Both the position numbers and the translations under genes were made by a program. A stretch of DNA of 64,000 nucleotides from Thermoplasmata archaeon (GTDB lineage: Archaea; Thermoplasmatota; Thermoplasmata; RBG-16-68-12): the NCBI GenBank assembly GCA_036395115.1, contig DASWDU010000044.1, positions 1 to 64,000 of the forward strand, read 5' to 3'. The notes beneath the pieces are model-generated. The model did not search any database. It was not told where the DNA came from and saw only the letters and a list, made by a program, of their open reading frames with translations. Below, in pieces: positions 1 to 9,241 of this stretch; within the stretch, counting starts at the first letter, position 1, and each line of letters starts with the position of its first letter.

Positions 1-2
1 CG

Positions 3-449
3 AAACTCGCGGTCCAGCTCGACCTCGAGCGACGCCGGCTCGAGGCGCTCGTGGCCGCGCTTGCGGACGGCCTGGTCGTCGTAGACCGCGACCTCCGCGT
101 CCTGTACCTGGACGGCGGCGCAGAGGCGCTCCTCGGTTGGCAATCGTCCGAGGTCCGCGGTCGTCGGATGCACGATGTCTTCGACATCTCCGAGGCCGAG
201 GCGAGCGTCGCCTGGACGAGGGAGAAGAGCCGTCCCGCCCTGGCGCCGAAGGATCTCCGGCTCCGGGCTCATGATGGCGTCACGGTCCAATGCAACGCGC
301 AGGCGATCGCGGTGCGCGGGGACGACGGCGAGTTGATCCAGATCCTGTTCGCGCTCCGCAAGAAGGCAGGGACGAAGGGCTATTCGGAACGGATGATGGA
401 CTCGATCGATCAGCTCGGGCCGCTTCAGGCCGCGGACCCGCCCGAATAG
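3..449 (+). CDS. PAS-domain signalling protein, C-terminal part
   Basis: The frame is open from the left edge, so the N-terminus lies outside the window; only the last 148 residues are seen. A short charged helix (ERRRLEALVAAL) leads into a PAS fold: the ADGLVVVDRDLRVLYLDGGA strand pair, then GWQSSEVRGRRMHDVF, then a closing strand pair near ILFALRKK. PAS domains bind small ligands or mediate dimerisation in sensors. No kinase or output domain follows; the protein ends about 25 residues after the PAS fold, so any effector domain must be N-terminal. The stop overlaps the end of the convergent wHTH/ATPase gene by 25 bases. Confidence 0.8.
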   Translation, partial: KLAVQLDLERRRLEALVAALADGLVVVDRDLRVLYLDGGAEALLGWQSSEVRGRRMHDVFDISEAEASVAWTREKSRPALAPKDLRLRAHDGVTVQCNAQAIAVRGDDGELIQILFALRKKAGTKGYSERMMDSIDQLGPLQAADPPE

Positions 450-1516
450 AGCAGCAGGCGGATCTCCGCCGTCGTGAAGCGGCTGTTCGCCCGCAACGTC
501 GCCTCGTCGCCTTCGCGGATCGCCCGGAGGAAGAGCGGGCATCCTTTCGTCAGGAGGAAGACCCGCCGCAACGCTTCGTCCTCGATTGCTGGATTCCCGA
601 GGATCGCGCGGCAGTCCTCGGGATCGAGGCCGCGGAGGTGGCGCTCCACCACCGTCCCTCGGTCGACGTCCTTCTTCGCATAGAATCGGCAGTACGCGGG
701 CGTCGATTCTTGAGCGAGCAGGAGCACCTTCGCCTTCGTCCCGGCCGCCCCGTTCAGGAAGCCGACGAACGCCTCAACGATCGGCTCCGCCACGTCGCCG
801 TACCCGTCGACGATGAGGAGCTTCGTCCCGCCAGCGAAGGGGCGGCCGAGGGCCCGTGCGACGTCCCCCGGATCGTCCGGCGCTTCCACCGGCGTCCCCG
901 TGGCCGACGAGAGGGACTCCGCGAAATCCTCCAGCCGCGCGCCGTCCTCGATGACGACCCACACGGATTTCGGCACGGCCTCGCCGAACGCCCATCCGAG
1001 CGCCGTCTTTCCCATCCCCCGGGAGCCGTAGACGACCGCCACGGGCGCGCTCCCGGTGAGCCAGCGGCGGAGGGCCGCGAGATCCTCGTCCCGGCCGAGG
1101 AGCGACGGTCGCTCCAGCTCCGTCACGCTCGGGGTCAGGCGGCCCCGTGCGTCGATGGTGCCGAGGGCAGCGAGCGGCGTCAGGCCGAACGCCTTCCGCG
1201 CGTCGCCGAGCGTCGTCGCACGGCCGTCGACCTCGACGCTCGTGCCGTCGACATCCGTCAGGAGTTGCCGCGCGCGGCGCACGCCCGCTTCCGTGAGCGC
1301 GTACACCCGGATCTTGCGCGTCTGCCCGCGGAGTCGCGTCTCTCGCGAGTCGATCAGCCCTTCGTCGTGCAGGGACCGGAGCGTCCGCGGGACGTGGCTC
1401 CGCAGGACGCGGGCGCCCTCGGCGATGCCCGCCTGGGTCGCGTGCCGTCCGGGCTCGGGGACGTTCCAGAATCCATGGAGGTGGAGGAGGACGCGTTCCG
1501 CCGCGGTGAGCTCCAC
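425..1516 (-). CDS. wHTH transcriptional regulator fused to a STAND-like ATPase
   Basis: 363 residues, GTG start. Residues 1-85 look like a MarR/ArsR-type winged helix (SHVPRTLRSLHDEGLIDSRE as recognition helix, then a basic wing). Residues 135-350 are a P-loop ATPase: Walker A GSRGMGKT at about 164-171 and a Walker B-like KLLIVDGYGD at about 232-241. Such DNA-binding plus STAND/AAA ATPase proteins are common archaeal regulators; the ligand is unknown. An A/T-rich box centred about 25 bases upstream of the GTG supports a leaderless start. It may regulate the divergent pilin-like gene, which is inference from position only. Confidence 0.8.
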   Translation of the reverse strand: MELTAAERVLLHLHGFWNVPEPGRHATQAGIAEGARVLRSHVPRTLRSLHDEGLIDSRETRLRGQTRKIRVYALTEAGVRRARQLLTDVDGTSVEVDGRATTLGDARKAFGLTPLAALGTIDARGRLTPSVTELERPSLLGRDEDLAALRRWLTGSAPVAVVYGSRGMGKTALGWAFGEAVPKSVWVVIEDGARLEDFAESLSSATGTPVEAPDDPGDVARALGRPFAGGTKLLIVDGYGDVAEPIVEAFVGFLNGAAGTKAKVLLLAQESTPAYCRFYAKKDVDRGTVVERHLRGLDPEDCRAILGNPAIEDEALRRVFLLTKGCPLFLRAIREGDEATLRANSRFTTAEIRLLLYSGGSAA

Positions 1517-1535
1517 GGCGTTCCGATGCGGTCCC

Positions 1536-1546
1536 GTTTACTTAAG
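1536..1546 (-). promoter_or_regulatory. TATA-like box of the wHTH/ATPase gene
   Basis: On the minus strand the run reads CTTAAGTAAAC, centred about 25 bases before the GTG at 1516. This spacing is what a leaderless archaeal transcript needs. Confidence 0.5.
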
Positions 1547-1598
1547 TGTGCGGCCCCTGAAAATCACGCTTTCGATGGATGGTAACGAGCGCGAACAC

Positions 1599-1606
1599 TT
1601 TATATA
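1599..1606 (+). promoter_or_regulatory. TATA box of the pilin-like gene
   Basis: TTTATATA predicts a transcript start near 1628. The resulting leader of about 30 bases contains GGGAGG seven bases before the TTG start at 1659, so this is one of the leadered genes of the window. Confidence 0.6.
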
Positions 1607-1658
1607 GCGTCGGCTCGGCTGTGCGATGTAATCTCCCCGCCCACCGGGAGGCCACGCC

Positions 1659-4600
1659 TTGAAAACGGTCCTTCGTGACGACAAGTCCGGGGTCTCCGAA
1701 GTGATGGGCACGATCCTCATCCTCGCGATGACGGTCGTCCTGTTTTCCGTGATCATCATTTGGGTCTCGAGCATCCCGACCCCCGCCGCGCAGACCCGCC
1801 TCGACGTCCGGTCCGAGGAGGCGCCGCTGTACAACCTCGGGATCGAGATTGGCGTGAACATCACCCTCACGCACCAGGGCGGCGAGGCGCTCCAGCCCCT
1901 CCCGACGCTCATCTACGTCACGTCGCAGCGCGGCGCGAATCCCCTGAAGACGGACATCATCCGCTTGCACCTCTACAACAAACTCCTCGGGAGTCCGAAC
2001 GGCCTCGTCGACGGGAAGGACAGCGTGTGGAACGTGGGCGAGCGGTGGGCGTACAAGAACACCACGCTCCGGTCCACGGACCTCGTCACCGTCACGATCG
2101 TCGACACCCAGAAAAGCGCCATCCTGTGGACGTCGCAAGTCAGCGCCTCCGTCGGCACGCGCCCGCCCGTGTTCGTGGAGAAGTGGGCGGACGGCCTCTA
2201 CTCGACCGACGCGATCGACCCCGTCCAATCGGGACTCGGCTTCTACCTGTTCGCGAAGGTCGCGGATCCGGACAACGACTTGAACACCAAGTCGGTGTAC
2301 GCGACGATTACCGCGTGGTACGGCACGCCCGACCCCTGTTCCAGGCCGCAGGCGATGCGGGACGACGGCCTCTTCCCGGACAAGGTCTCGGGCGACGGCG
2401 TCTTCACCCTCGGCGGCATCTCGTGCATGAAGCCTCCGTATCCGAGCCTCGACTGGGCCGGTACGATCATCCTGTTCAACGCGACGGACAAGGCCGGACA
2501 CGCGACGCAATCCCGCTTCGTCCTCGGCGTCACGGCGGGCCCGCCGGGGAGCGGCGGAGGAGGCGGCATCAACGGCACGGGCCGTCCCGCGAATCTCCGC
2601 TGGAACGGCCGGCAAGGCTACAACATCTTCAACTCGTCGGAGTGGGACCGGTTCAAGTACACGGCGAAGGAGACCCGGACGTTCCGGGGCGCCGAGGAAG
2701 TCATCGTCGTGGTCGGCAGCCTGGACCTCGAGAACACCTTCGATACGGACAGGTTCACCCTCTACGACCCGTACAGCGGATTCCCCTCGCAGCCCGTCGT
2801 CTACGGGACGAACAAGGGCGTGACCTCCGCGAGCACGCCGTCGTCGGCGCAGGGATTCACGTTCCTCGAATTCATCAACGGGTACTACATCTACACGTTC
2901 CGGTTCAAACTGAACGCGCCGAGCGACCCGCTCGTCGGCACGAACTACTACAAGGTCCCGGCCCACCCGCCCCAGTACTTCTTCGCGAAGTACACGCTCG
3001 ACATCCTCCTGTTCTCGTCGAGCGCGGTCCGCTTCAACACGACGGACTCGATCCAGATCACGGACGAGGACGGATACCTGCGTGACTTCCCGCAGGTCGA
3101 GACCTTCAAGGACGTGGGATTCACGAAGCCCGCGACGCGGTTCAATTCGACGGACGTCGCGTACGTCCAGATGAAGATGTTCACCACGGATGCGACGATC
3201 ACGAATGTGGTCTTCGGGAACGTCATCATCAAGGACTACGCCGGGGGCGTGCAGCTGATGCGCGCGCCCGTGAGCGGCCACGACACGAACATCCCGATTT
3301 GCCCGGTGAGTCCGCCGTGCTCCGGCACCGCCGTGACGATCAACGGGGTCCAGCGGGTCTACCGGTTCGCGATCAACTTCACCCGCGCGAGTCAGGATCC
3401 GTGGATCGAAGGCACCCAGAACTACGCCCTCACGATCTCGAGCATCCGCGACACGGACGAATCGTACGCGAACGTCGCGACCCAGCTCGTCGTCGTCGCG
3501 CCGTTGTACAAGCTCGACGTGGTCTCGGGCACGGATCCGGCGACGAACAACGCATGGGGGACGAAGGACTACTCGTACTACTACGAGAACCTGAACGGCC
3601 TGGACCGGTGGCGCGTCGACCGGATCGAGTACTGCGGCCTCTCCGGCACCTGCAAGTCGTCGTATCACACGATCTCGATCGTCTACATCGACTTCGACCG
3701 CGACGGGGACCTGGACACCGTGAGCAGCATCTTCGTCGACAATGGCAACGGACAAGTCGTCCTGCACCGCCGGGACCTGGATTCCCAGGGCAACGTCGTC
3801 TTCACCCGCTTCGTCCTGGAGAACCTCGCCAGCATCTTCTGCAACGCGCTCGCCGTCGGCGACCTGACGGGAGACGGCGCTCCGGAGGTCGTCTGCGGCG
3901 CCTCGAACGGGGCCGTGTGGTACTACAAGAACGACGGCAGCTGGCAAGGCGGGGCGGCGACGAAGATCGCCGTCGACAACTCCCGTACCCAATCGATCTC
4001 TTCCGTCGCGATCGGCGACTTCAACGGCGATGGGGGGAACGACATCGCGGTCGCCGGCGCGTCCGGTCGGCTCACGTGGTACCCGAACTTGGACAAGCTC
4101 GGGAAGTTCCAGAACGCCGGGATCACGGACGACTGGTTCGCGGAGGGCGAGGTGGCGAAGAAAGGGAACGTCACCTCGGGGAGTTACCTGAACACGTTCG
4201 TCTCGGACGACAGCTATGAACAGGTGCGCGAGTACACGTTCACGGAACCGGTCCAGTCGGGCGCCACGACGAACGGGGCGTTCACGTCCGACCTGAGCGG
4301 TTGGACGTACGCCGACTGGCAAGACCCGGGCACCTACGCGAGCGGCACGTGGGCCTCGAGCGGCGGGAACCCCGGTGGATACGCGTCCATCTCGACGAAC
4401 TGGGTGAACAACCAAGTCGTCTCCGGGTACTTCTACCAGCCCTTCACGGCGACCGGCTCGCCGCCCTTCACGGCCCAGGTCAGCCTCGACTGGAAGGTCG
4501 TCGCCTTCGGAGCGACGGGCGGCGGTAAGGTCGACCTCTATGCGTTCGTCGACCCGACGAGCGGCGCGCCTACCTTCGGCCAGCAGGTCTGGTCCTCGAC

Positions 4601-5672
4601 CGACCAGACGGGCACGACGAACTGGGCGACGGTCAGCGCGATCGACGTGAGCGCGAAAGTCCCCGCTCCCGGGACGTATTACCTGAAGATCGCGGTGCGC
4701 ACGCAGAATGCCGGCAGCGGCACCACGACGACGGGCGGCTTCGACAACGTCGCGCTGTCGTGGTCCTCCACGGGCGGCCTGACGAGCGAGCTCGAGCAGT
4801 ACTGGCGCATCACGCAAGTTCCGAACCGACCCGGGACCACGTTCACGCTCAACTTCGAGGGACGGCACAGCACGAACTCGGAAGGCGACAACTTCGCCGT
4901 CGCGTTCGCGAGCAACGTCGTGGGCAACGATCCGACCACCGGGACGTACGCGTCGGTGTTCTGGGTCAATGCGACCTCGGACCAGACGTACTCGTTCATC
5001 CTCCCGTCGTCGGTCGCCGGCAAACAGGTGTGGATTCGGGTCCTGGACATGGACCACACGGTCGGGAACACGAACCTCGACACGCTCTACGCCGATCAGA
5101 TCTACGTCCGCGCGTCGACGCCGTCCGGGACGACGGGCGTCAGCCTCTCGAACCCGGGCGATGCCGGCACCGTGAACGCGATCGATGCGGATGACCGGAA
5201 CGGCGACGGATTCGGCGATCTCATGATCGGGACGGCGAACAACAACGTGTTCAAGTACCTCGGCGGATCCGGCGGACTCCAGACACCGTCGGGCGCGTTC
5301 TATACCGCGCCGTCCCCGATCGTCGGCCTAAAGATGGGGAACTTCTCGACGACGCAGGCGGGCCTCGAAGTGGCGATCGCCTTCGGGACGACGGTCCGGA
5401 TCCTCACCGGGTTCGGGACGACGGGTGGCGTGATCATCAGCGCGCTCCCCGCGTACACGCCCGCGAATGCGATCACCGCGCTTGGGGTCGGGGACGTGAA
5501 CGGGGACGGACCGGACGACGTCGTCGTGGGCACATCGACCGACGTCTGGTACTGGTCGAACACGAACAACGGGGTCGGTTGGACGGCCCCGGTCAACATC
5601 GCATCGCTCGGTGCGAACGTCTACTCGATCGATCTCGGCGACGCGAGCAAGTCGCAGTACGTCGGCCGCTAG
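1659..5672 (+). CDS. giant secreted protein with type IV pilin N-terminus and FG-GAP/VCBS repeats
   Basis: 1337 residues from a TTG start with an SD (GGGAGG) seven bases upstream. The N-terminus is an archaeal type IV pilin signature (Pilin_N/DUF1628-like): a short basic leader, then GVSEVMGTILILAMTVVLFS, a hydrophobic helix that should be cut by a prepilin peptidase just before it. Ordinary archaeal pilins have 120-250 residues; this one carries about 1270 more. The extracellular part has a glycine-rich linker (about residue 305), beta-rich domains, and FG-GAP/VCBS-like stretches with DxDxDG-type loops near residues 680-790 (DFDRDGDLD, DLTGDGAPE, DFNGDGGND) and 1170-1300 (DRNGDGFGD, DVNGDGPDD), probably a calcium-binding beta-propeller split by an insert. 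Likely a filament-linked or membrane-anchored adhesin; function not shown. Confidence 0.85.
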   Translation: MKTVLRDDKSGVSEVMGTILILAMTVVLFSVIIIWVSSIPTPAAQTRLDVRSEEAPLYNLGIEIGVNITLTHQGGEALQPLPTLIYVTSQRGANPLKTDIIRLHLYNKLLGSPNGLVDGKDSVWNVGERWAYKNTTLRSTDLVTVTIVDTQKSAILWTSQVSASVGTRPPVFVEKWADGLYSTDAIDPVQSGLGFYLFAKVADPDNDLNTKSVYATITAWYGTPDPCSRPQAMRDDGLFPDKVSGDGVFTLGGISCMKPPYPSLDWAGTIILFNATDKAGHATQSRFVLGVTAGPPGSGGGGGINGTGRPANLRWNGRQGYNIFNSSEWDRFKYTAKETRTFRGAEEVIVVVGSLDLENTFDTDRFTLYDPYSGFPSQPVVYGTNKGVTSASTPSSAQGFTFLEFINGYYIYTFRFKLNAPSDPLVGTNYYKVPAHPPQYFFAKYTLDILLFSSSAVRFNTTDSIQITDEDGYLRDFPQVETFKDVGFTKPATRFNSTDVAYVQMKMFTTDATITNVVFGNVIIKDYAGGVQLMRAPVSGHDTNIPICPVSPPCSGTAVTINGVQRVYRFAINFTRASQDPWIEGTQNYALTISSIRDTDESYANVATQLVVVAPLYKLDVVSGTDPATNNAWGTKDYSYYYENLNGLDRWRVDRIEYCGLSGTCKSSYHTISIVYIDFDRDGDLDTVSSIFVDNGNGQVVLHRRDLDSQGNVVFTRFVLENLASIFCNALAVGDLTGDGAPEVVCGASNGAVWYYKNDGSWQGGAATKIAVDNSRTQSISSVAIGDFNGDGGNDIAVAGASGRLTWYPNLDKLGKFQNAGITDDWFAEGEVAKKGNVTSGSYLNTFVSDDSYEQVREYTFTEPVQSGATTNGAFTSDLSGWTYADWQDPGTYASGTWASSGGNPGGYASISTNWVNNQVVSGYFYQPFTATGSPPFTAQVSLDWKVVAFGATGGGKVDLYAFVDPTSGAPTFGQQVWSSTDQTGTTNWATVSAIDVSAKVPAPGTYYLKIAVRTQNAGSGTTTTGGFDNVALSWSSTGGLTSELEQYWRITQVPNRPGTTFTLNFEGRHSTNSEGDNFAVAFASNVVGNDPTTGTYASVFWVNATSDQTYSFILPSSVAGKQVWIRVLDMDHTVGNTNLDTLYADQIYVRASTPSGTTGVSLSNPGDAGTVNAIDADDRNGDGFGDLMIGTANNNVFKYLGGSGGLQTPSGAFYTAPSPIVGLKMGNFSTTQAGLEVAIAFGTTVRILTGFGTTGGVIISALPAYTPANAITALGVGDVNGDGPDDVVVGTSTDVWYWSNTNNGVGWTAPVNIASLGANVYSIDLGDASKSQYVGR

Positions 5673-6280
5673 CCACCCAGCGCGGCCAGCACGCCGCGGA
5701 CCCGTTCCACCTCGATCACGGCGAGGACGGACGGCGCGGAGATAGCGATCTCGCGAAGCCGCGAGGCGATGAACGCTTCCCGACGTGCCTGGAGGCGCGC
5801 GAAGCCGGGAGAGCCGTTCACCTCCGCATCCCACTCGAGGACGAAGTCGTGCGGGTTCGTCGCTTCGAAGCGCTTCTTCAGGAGCTTGCGCTCCAGCCGG
5901 CCTTGGAAGACCACCTCGAGCGTCGATACGCAGTCCACGTAGTTCTCCGTGTACGTGACGTCGTCCATGTCGAGCGCCTCTACGCGGATCTGGAGGGCGT
6001 CCGCCGCGCGGATCGCCTCGGAGAAGCAAGGCGGGGGCTTGATCGGCGGCTCCCACGCCGACAGGCCGGCGACGTAGACCTCCTCCTCGAAGTTGTCCGG
6101 TTCGAGCGGCCCGCCATCGTAGTGGCGGAGCGTCTGGAGCTCCTCGGCCCCGATGCTCAGCCCGACGGCGGAAGGGCGCATCGACCCGATCGCGTCGCGC
6201 ACCGCGACGGCCTCCGAGCTCAGGCCGCGGACCGCAGGGAGGATGCGGACGGATGTCGCCCCGAGGCGGACCTCCTCCAT
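5669..6280 (-). CDS. conserved protein, possibly TraB/PrgY-like
   Basis: 203 residues, ATG start overlapping the stop of the upstream COG1395 regulator gene as ATGA, so the two are translationally coupled. The layout (VRGLSSEAVAVRDAIGSMRP at the N-terminus, a central E/D-rich region, RLREIAISAPSVLAVIEVERVRGV near the C-terminus) recalls the TraB/PrgY family, whose members end in a similar VLAVVG..H..GI segment; the key His and Gly appear absent here. No signal peptide or membrane segment is seen. Function unknown; the family call is tentative. Its stop overlaps that of the convergent pilin-like gene by 4 bases. Confidence 0.6.
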   Translation of the reverse strand: MEEVRLGATSVRILPAVRGLSSEAVAVRDAIGSMRPSAVGLSIGAEELQTLRHYDGGPLEPDNFEEEVYVAGLSAWEPPIKPPPCFSEAIRAADALQIRVEALDMDDVTYTENYVDCVSTLEVVFQGRLERKLLKKRFEATNPHDFVLEWDAEVNGSPGFARLQARREAFIASRLREIAISAPSVLAVIEVERVRGVLAALGG

Positions 6281-7221
6281 CAGCCTTTCCTCTCGGAAAT
6301 CATCTCCTCGATGTCGTCGGAGTCGCGCATCCGGCGCAGCTCCTCGCGGGCGATGACTGGCACGCCGCGGATGCTCATGCGAAGGGACCGGCGCACGACG
6401 AACATCACGGAGCCCTTCTCGACCACGCGGCTGATGTTCGACACAACCTCCGCCTTCCGGTCGAGTTCGAGATCCGCGTCCGCGACACCCGTCAGGAGGG
6501 TCGTCGCCTCGCGGCTCGAGAGCGCGTCGAACGGGCTCTTGACCGTCGGCAGGACCGCGAAGCCGAGTCGCTCGAGCCGCCGGAACAGCTCTCGCTCGAA
6601 GCCCTCCGCCCGCGGCGGCGGGGCTCCCGACCCCGTCGGCTCGTCGAAGAACCGGAACGGGTCGACCGGAAGGACGAGCGGCTCGTTGAGGTAATCCTCC
6701 AGGCGGAGCGCGACGTCCATCGTGGCGGACATCCCCTCGAGGTACATCTGGATCGTCCGGCGCGAGACGCCCGCGATGTCCGCGAGGGTTCCGAGGGAGA
6801 TCTGGCGGTCCCCTCGGAGGCGGCGCAACGCGCTGGCGTCGAGCCGCACGTACAGGCCGCCGGGAGCGGAGTACAGGAAGGGCGGCACGCCTTCCTCGAG
6901 GAAGTCCAGGAGCGTGGGCCGTGACAGGATCGGCACGCCGAACCGGTTGTAGATGACGCCGTCCTCGAGCCCTCCCGTCCCGGTCCGCTCCCCGACGACG
7001 AGCGGCGATCCTTCGAGCGTCCGAGCGATTACCTTCAGTTCGCGCGCCATCTCCCGGGCGAGCGCGTCGACGTTCTGGAGCACCTTGACGATCAGGAGCG
7101 TGTCGTCGCGTCGGGCGACGAGGTCGAACGAGAGTCCACGTTCCCCGTGCGGGCGGGAGAGGAAGAAGCCGGTCTTCGCGAGCGTCTCCCGCGTCTCCTC
7201 CAGGAGCCGGTCCCGTTTCAT
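6280..7221 (-). CDS. HTH-type transcriptional regulator, COG1395 family
   Basis: 313 residues from the ATG at 7221. An N-terminal domain of about 120 residues resembles a restriction-endonuclease fold (FDLVARRDDTLLIVKVLQNV), followed by an XRE-type helix-turn-helix near residues 140-165 (SLGTLADIAGVSRRTIQMYL) and a C-terminal conserved domain. This order is that of the archaeal 'putative HTH-type regulatory protein' family. A longer start exists at 7233, but the TATA box centred near 7248 sits 27 bases before 7221, which favours the shorter, leaderless start. It leads a two-gene operon with the next gene on the minus strand. Confidence 0.85.
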   Translation of the reverse strand: MKRDRLLEETRETLAKTGFFLSRPHGERGLSFDLVARRDDTLLIVKVLQNVDALAREMARELKVIARTLEGSPLVVGERTGTGGLEDGVIYNRFGVPILSRPTLLDFLEEGVPPFLYSAPGGLYVRLDASALRRLRGDRQISLGTLADIAGVSRRTIQMYLEGMSATMDVALRLEDYLNEPLVLPVDPFRFFDEPTGSGAPPPRAEGFERELFRRLERLGFAVLPTVKSPFDALSSREATTLLTGVADADLELDRKAEVVSNISRVVEKGSVMFVVRRSLRMSIRGVPVIAREELRRMRDSDDIEEMISERKG

Positions 7222-7243
7222 CACGTCATTCATCGTGTATGCT

Positions 7244-7253
7244 TCTATATAAA
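7244..7253 (-). promoter_or_regulatory. TATA box of the COG1395 regulator
   Basis: TTTATATAGA on the minus strand, centred 27 bases before the ATG at 7221. The spacing decides between the two candidate starts. Confidence 0.55.
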
Positions 7254-7304
7254 CGCCGCGGAACCGTCGCGGCGGCTGCGCCCCGACCGGCCTCCGCCCC
7301 GAAC

Positions 7305-7312
7305 CCTTTATC
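7305..7312 (+). promoter_or_regulatory. TATA-like box of endA
   Basis: CCTTTATC centred about 29 bases before the ATG at 7338; no SD precedes that ATG, consistent with a leaderless message. Confidence 0.5.
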
Positions 7313-7337
7313 GCGCGCCGGCCGTTCGCCGTCTCGC

Positions 7338-8390
7338 ATGGCGGGCGAGTTGGTCGGGGACCGCGTCGTAGTCGAGGATCCCGCCGAAGGCAGCGCCCTC
7401 CACAACCGCGGGTTCTTCGGGCGGCCGCGCGCCGGCGGAGGCTTGGACCTCGACCTCCTCGAGGCGATCTACCTCGTCGAAGCGGACCGCCTCGAGGTCC
7501 GGAGAAAGGGTCGGGCGGTGCCCGCGCGGGAGCTGTTCCGCGCGGCGACCACGGCGGTCGACTCGTTCGAGATCCGGTATCTCGTCTACCGGGACCTGCG
7601 GCAGCGCGGGTACGTCGTCGAGGCGCGCACCGGTCCCGTCGACTTCCAGGTGTATCCGCGCGGCGGCGCGCCCCGGAAGACGCCGAGCCGCTACTGGGTC
7701 CGGGCCGTGAGCGAACGCGCCGTGTTCGATCTCGCGGAGCTCCTCGAGCGCGCGGAGGAGGCGGCGGGCGTCCGGAAGACGCTCCTCCTCGGCCTCGTCG
7801 ACGAGGAGAGCGACCTGACGTACTACAGCGTGCGGGAGGCGCAACCGAAGGGGCACCGGCCGGTCGAGCGGCCGAATGGGCGCATCGTCGCGCACTTCCT
7901 CGGAGACCGTGCGGTCGTGATCGACGAGGACGAGGCGAGGGCCTTGCACGCGGCAGGCTTCTTCGGCAAGGTGATCGGACGTCGGCTTCAGCTGAGCCTC
8001 CTCGAGACCGCGTACCTGGCGAAGGCCGGCTTCGTCGAGGTGCGGAACGGGACGACGGATCGGCCGATCCGCCTGGCGCGCCTCGTCAAGGAAGCGGCGG
8101 CGGTGCAGCCGGACTTCTCGTTGCGCCTCCGGGCCTACGAGGACCTGATCGATCGCGGGGTGATCTCGAAGACGGGCTTCAAGTTCGGGTCGCACTTCCG
8201 CGCATACGAGGGCGATCCGGAGACGCACCACGCGAAGTACCTCGTCCACGTCGTCCCGAAGGGCCATCGAGGCGCGTGGCCCGAGATCAGCCGCGCCGTC
8301 CGGCTCGCCCATGGGGTGAAGAAGCAGATCCTCTTCGGTGAGGTCGGGGACGGCGTGCGCTACGTGAAGCTCGAGCGCGTCCGCCCGTGA
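7338..8390 (+). CDS. endA: tRNA-splicing endonuclease, two-repeat type
   Basis: 350 residues. Cuts the bulge-helix-bulge at exon-intron borders of archaeal pre-tRNA. The chain holds two endonuclease repeats, as in the homodimeric (alpha2, Archaeoglobus-type) enzymes. The C-terminal repeat keeps the catalytic triad: Tyr in HFRAYEGD, His in THHAKYLVHV and Lys in GVKKQILF. The N-terminal repeat keeps the fold (DFQVYPRGG, GVRKTLLL) but lacks the His, as expected for the structural half. The frame extends upstream to 7239, but that extension is basic and low-complexity and lies across the TATA box, so the ATG at 7338 is preferred. Confidence 0.93.
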   Translation: MAGELVGDRVVVEDPAEGSALHNRGFFGRPRAGGGLDLDLLEAIYLVEADRLEVRRKGRAVPARELFRAATTAVDSFEIRYLVYRDLRQRGYVVEARTGPVDFQVYPRGGAPRKTPSRYWVRAVSERAVFDLAELLERAEEAAGVRKTLLLGLVDEESDLTYYSVREAQPKGHRPVERPNGRIVAHFLGDRAVVIDEDEARALHAAGFFGKVIGRRLQLSLLETAYLAKAGFVEVRNGTTDRPIRLARLVKEAAAVQPDFSLRLRAYEDLIDRGVISKTGFKFGSHFRAYEGDPETHHAKYLVHVVPKGHRGAWPEISRAVRLAHGVKKQILFGEVGDGVRYVKLERVRP

Positions 8391-8412
8391 GGATGCGGTC
8401 CGCCCGGCGGTA

Positions 8413-8430
8413 TACCTCTAAGTAGAGGTA
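8413..8430. other. perfect hairpin between convergent genes
   Basis: TACCTCT, loop AAGT, AGAGGTA: a 7-bp perfect inverted repeat in the 75-base gap between the convergent endA and HAD genes. It could act as a 3' end structure for either transcript; no T-run follows, so termination is not shown. Confidence 0.4.
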
Positions 8431-8465
8431 CGTTCGCACAGGGCCCCGATCCCGTGCGTCCCGTC

Positions 8466-9209
8466 TCAGTTGGGCGTCGAAGCCGCACGGTGCTCGACCC
8501 AGTGTGGGAGGCCCGCGAGGTTCCGCAACGTGGCCTGGACGTACGCGGGCATAGCCTCGGGGCGGTGCGCCGCCTTCCGGTCGAGGAGGAGCGCGACGAT
8601 CCCAACGGTGGACGCCGCCTCCAGGTAGTCGAGCCGGTCGTCCACGATGACGGGGGGCACGGGCCGCCCGCCGACGATCGTCCGCACCGCCCGCCAGTAC
8701 GCATCGCGGGCCTTGCCCGTCGCGAGTCGTTCTCCCGTGAATACGCCGTCCATGGATTCGAGGAGGGAGGCTCCCGCCAGGGCGCCGCGCGCGTTGGATT
8801 CCGTCGCGTTCGTGGCCACGAACGCCCGATGGCCGCTCCGCTTCAGGCGCGCCACGGCGGGCCGGGCGTCGGGGAACGCCGCGTCGATGCCGGACATCGC
8901 TTCCCGCTCGAGGGAGCGAGCGGTCAGGAGCGGATCCGGGGGCCGCGCGATGCCCGCCTCCCGGAACAGGCGGACGAGGTGCTCCGCGTCCGCCGAATCG
9001 ACGACCTCGAGCCACGTCCCCCGCGCCCACGTTTCCGGACGGTCCATGTGGTCCGCGTACCATCCGCCCGCGACGTCGTGCGCCCGGCTCCAGTCCTCCC
9101 GAGTGCCGCCGTACCGCGCGGCGAGGAGGCTCGCGGTGCGGGCGCGGTAGGCGGAGGCCATCCGCCCGGAATCGAGGAGGACGCCCCAGAGGTCCAGGAG
9201 CACGTCCAC
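8466..9209 (-). CDS. HAD-superfamily hydrolase
   Basis: 247 residues, GTG start. HAD motifs in order: motif I DLWGVLLD at residues 6-13 (nucleophile Asp and the second Asp four residues on), motif II FVATNAT, a conserved Lys in ATGKARDAYW, and motif IV VIVDDRLDYLEAA. A helical cap lies between motifs I and II (subclass I). Substrate unknown; relatives include phosphoglycolate-phosphatase-like and haloacid-dehalogenase-like enzymes. A TATA-like box 28 bases upstream suggests a leaderless start. Confidence 0.8.
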   Translation of the reverse strand: MDVLLDLWGVLLDSGRMASAYRARTASLLAARYGGTREDWSRAHDVAGGWYADHMDRPETWARGTWLEVVDSADAEHLVRLFREAGIARPPDPLLTARSLEREAMSGIDAAFPDARPAVARLKRSGHRAFVATNATESNARGALAGASLLESMDGVFTGERLATGKARDAYWRAVRTIVGGRPVPPVIVDDRLDYLEAASTVGIVALLLDRKAAHRPEAMPAYVQATLRNLAGLPHWVEHRAASTPN

Positions 9210-9233
9210 GGATCGGGCGGGAAGGGCCCTAGG

Positions 9234-9241
9234 CCTTAAGG
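9234..9241 (-). promoter_or_regulatory. TATA-like box of the HAD gene
   Basis: CCTTAAGG, palindromic, centred 28 bases before the GTG at 9209 on the minus strand. Confidence 0.4.

Noticed and set aside
1542-5057. An 1171-residue frame antisense to the pilin-like gene
   Set aside because: High GC keeps the antisense frame open; the translation is an Arg/Asp/Val-rich shadow with no domain, and the sense strand has a clear protein.
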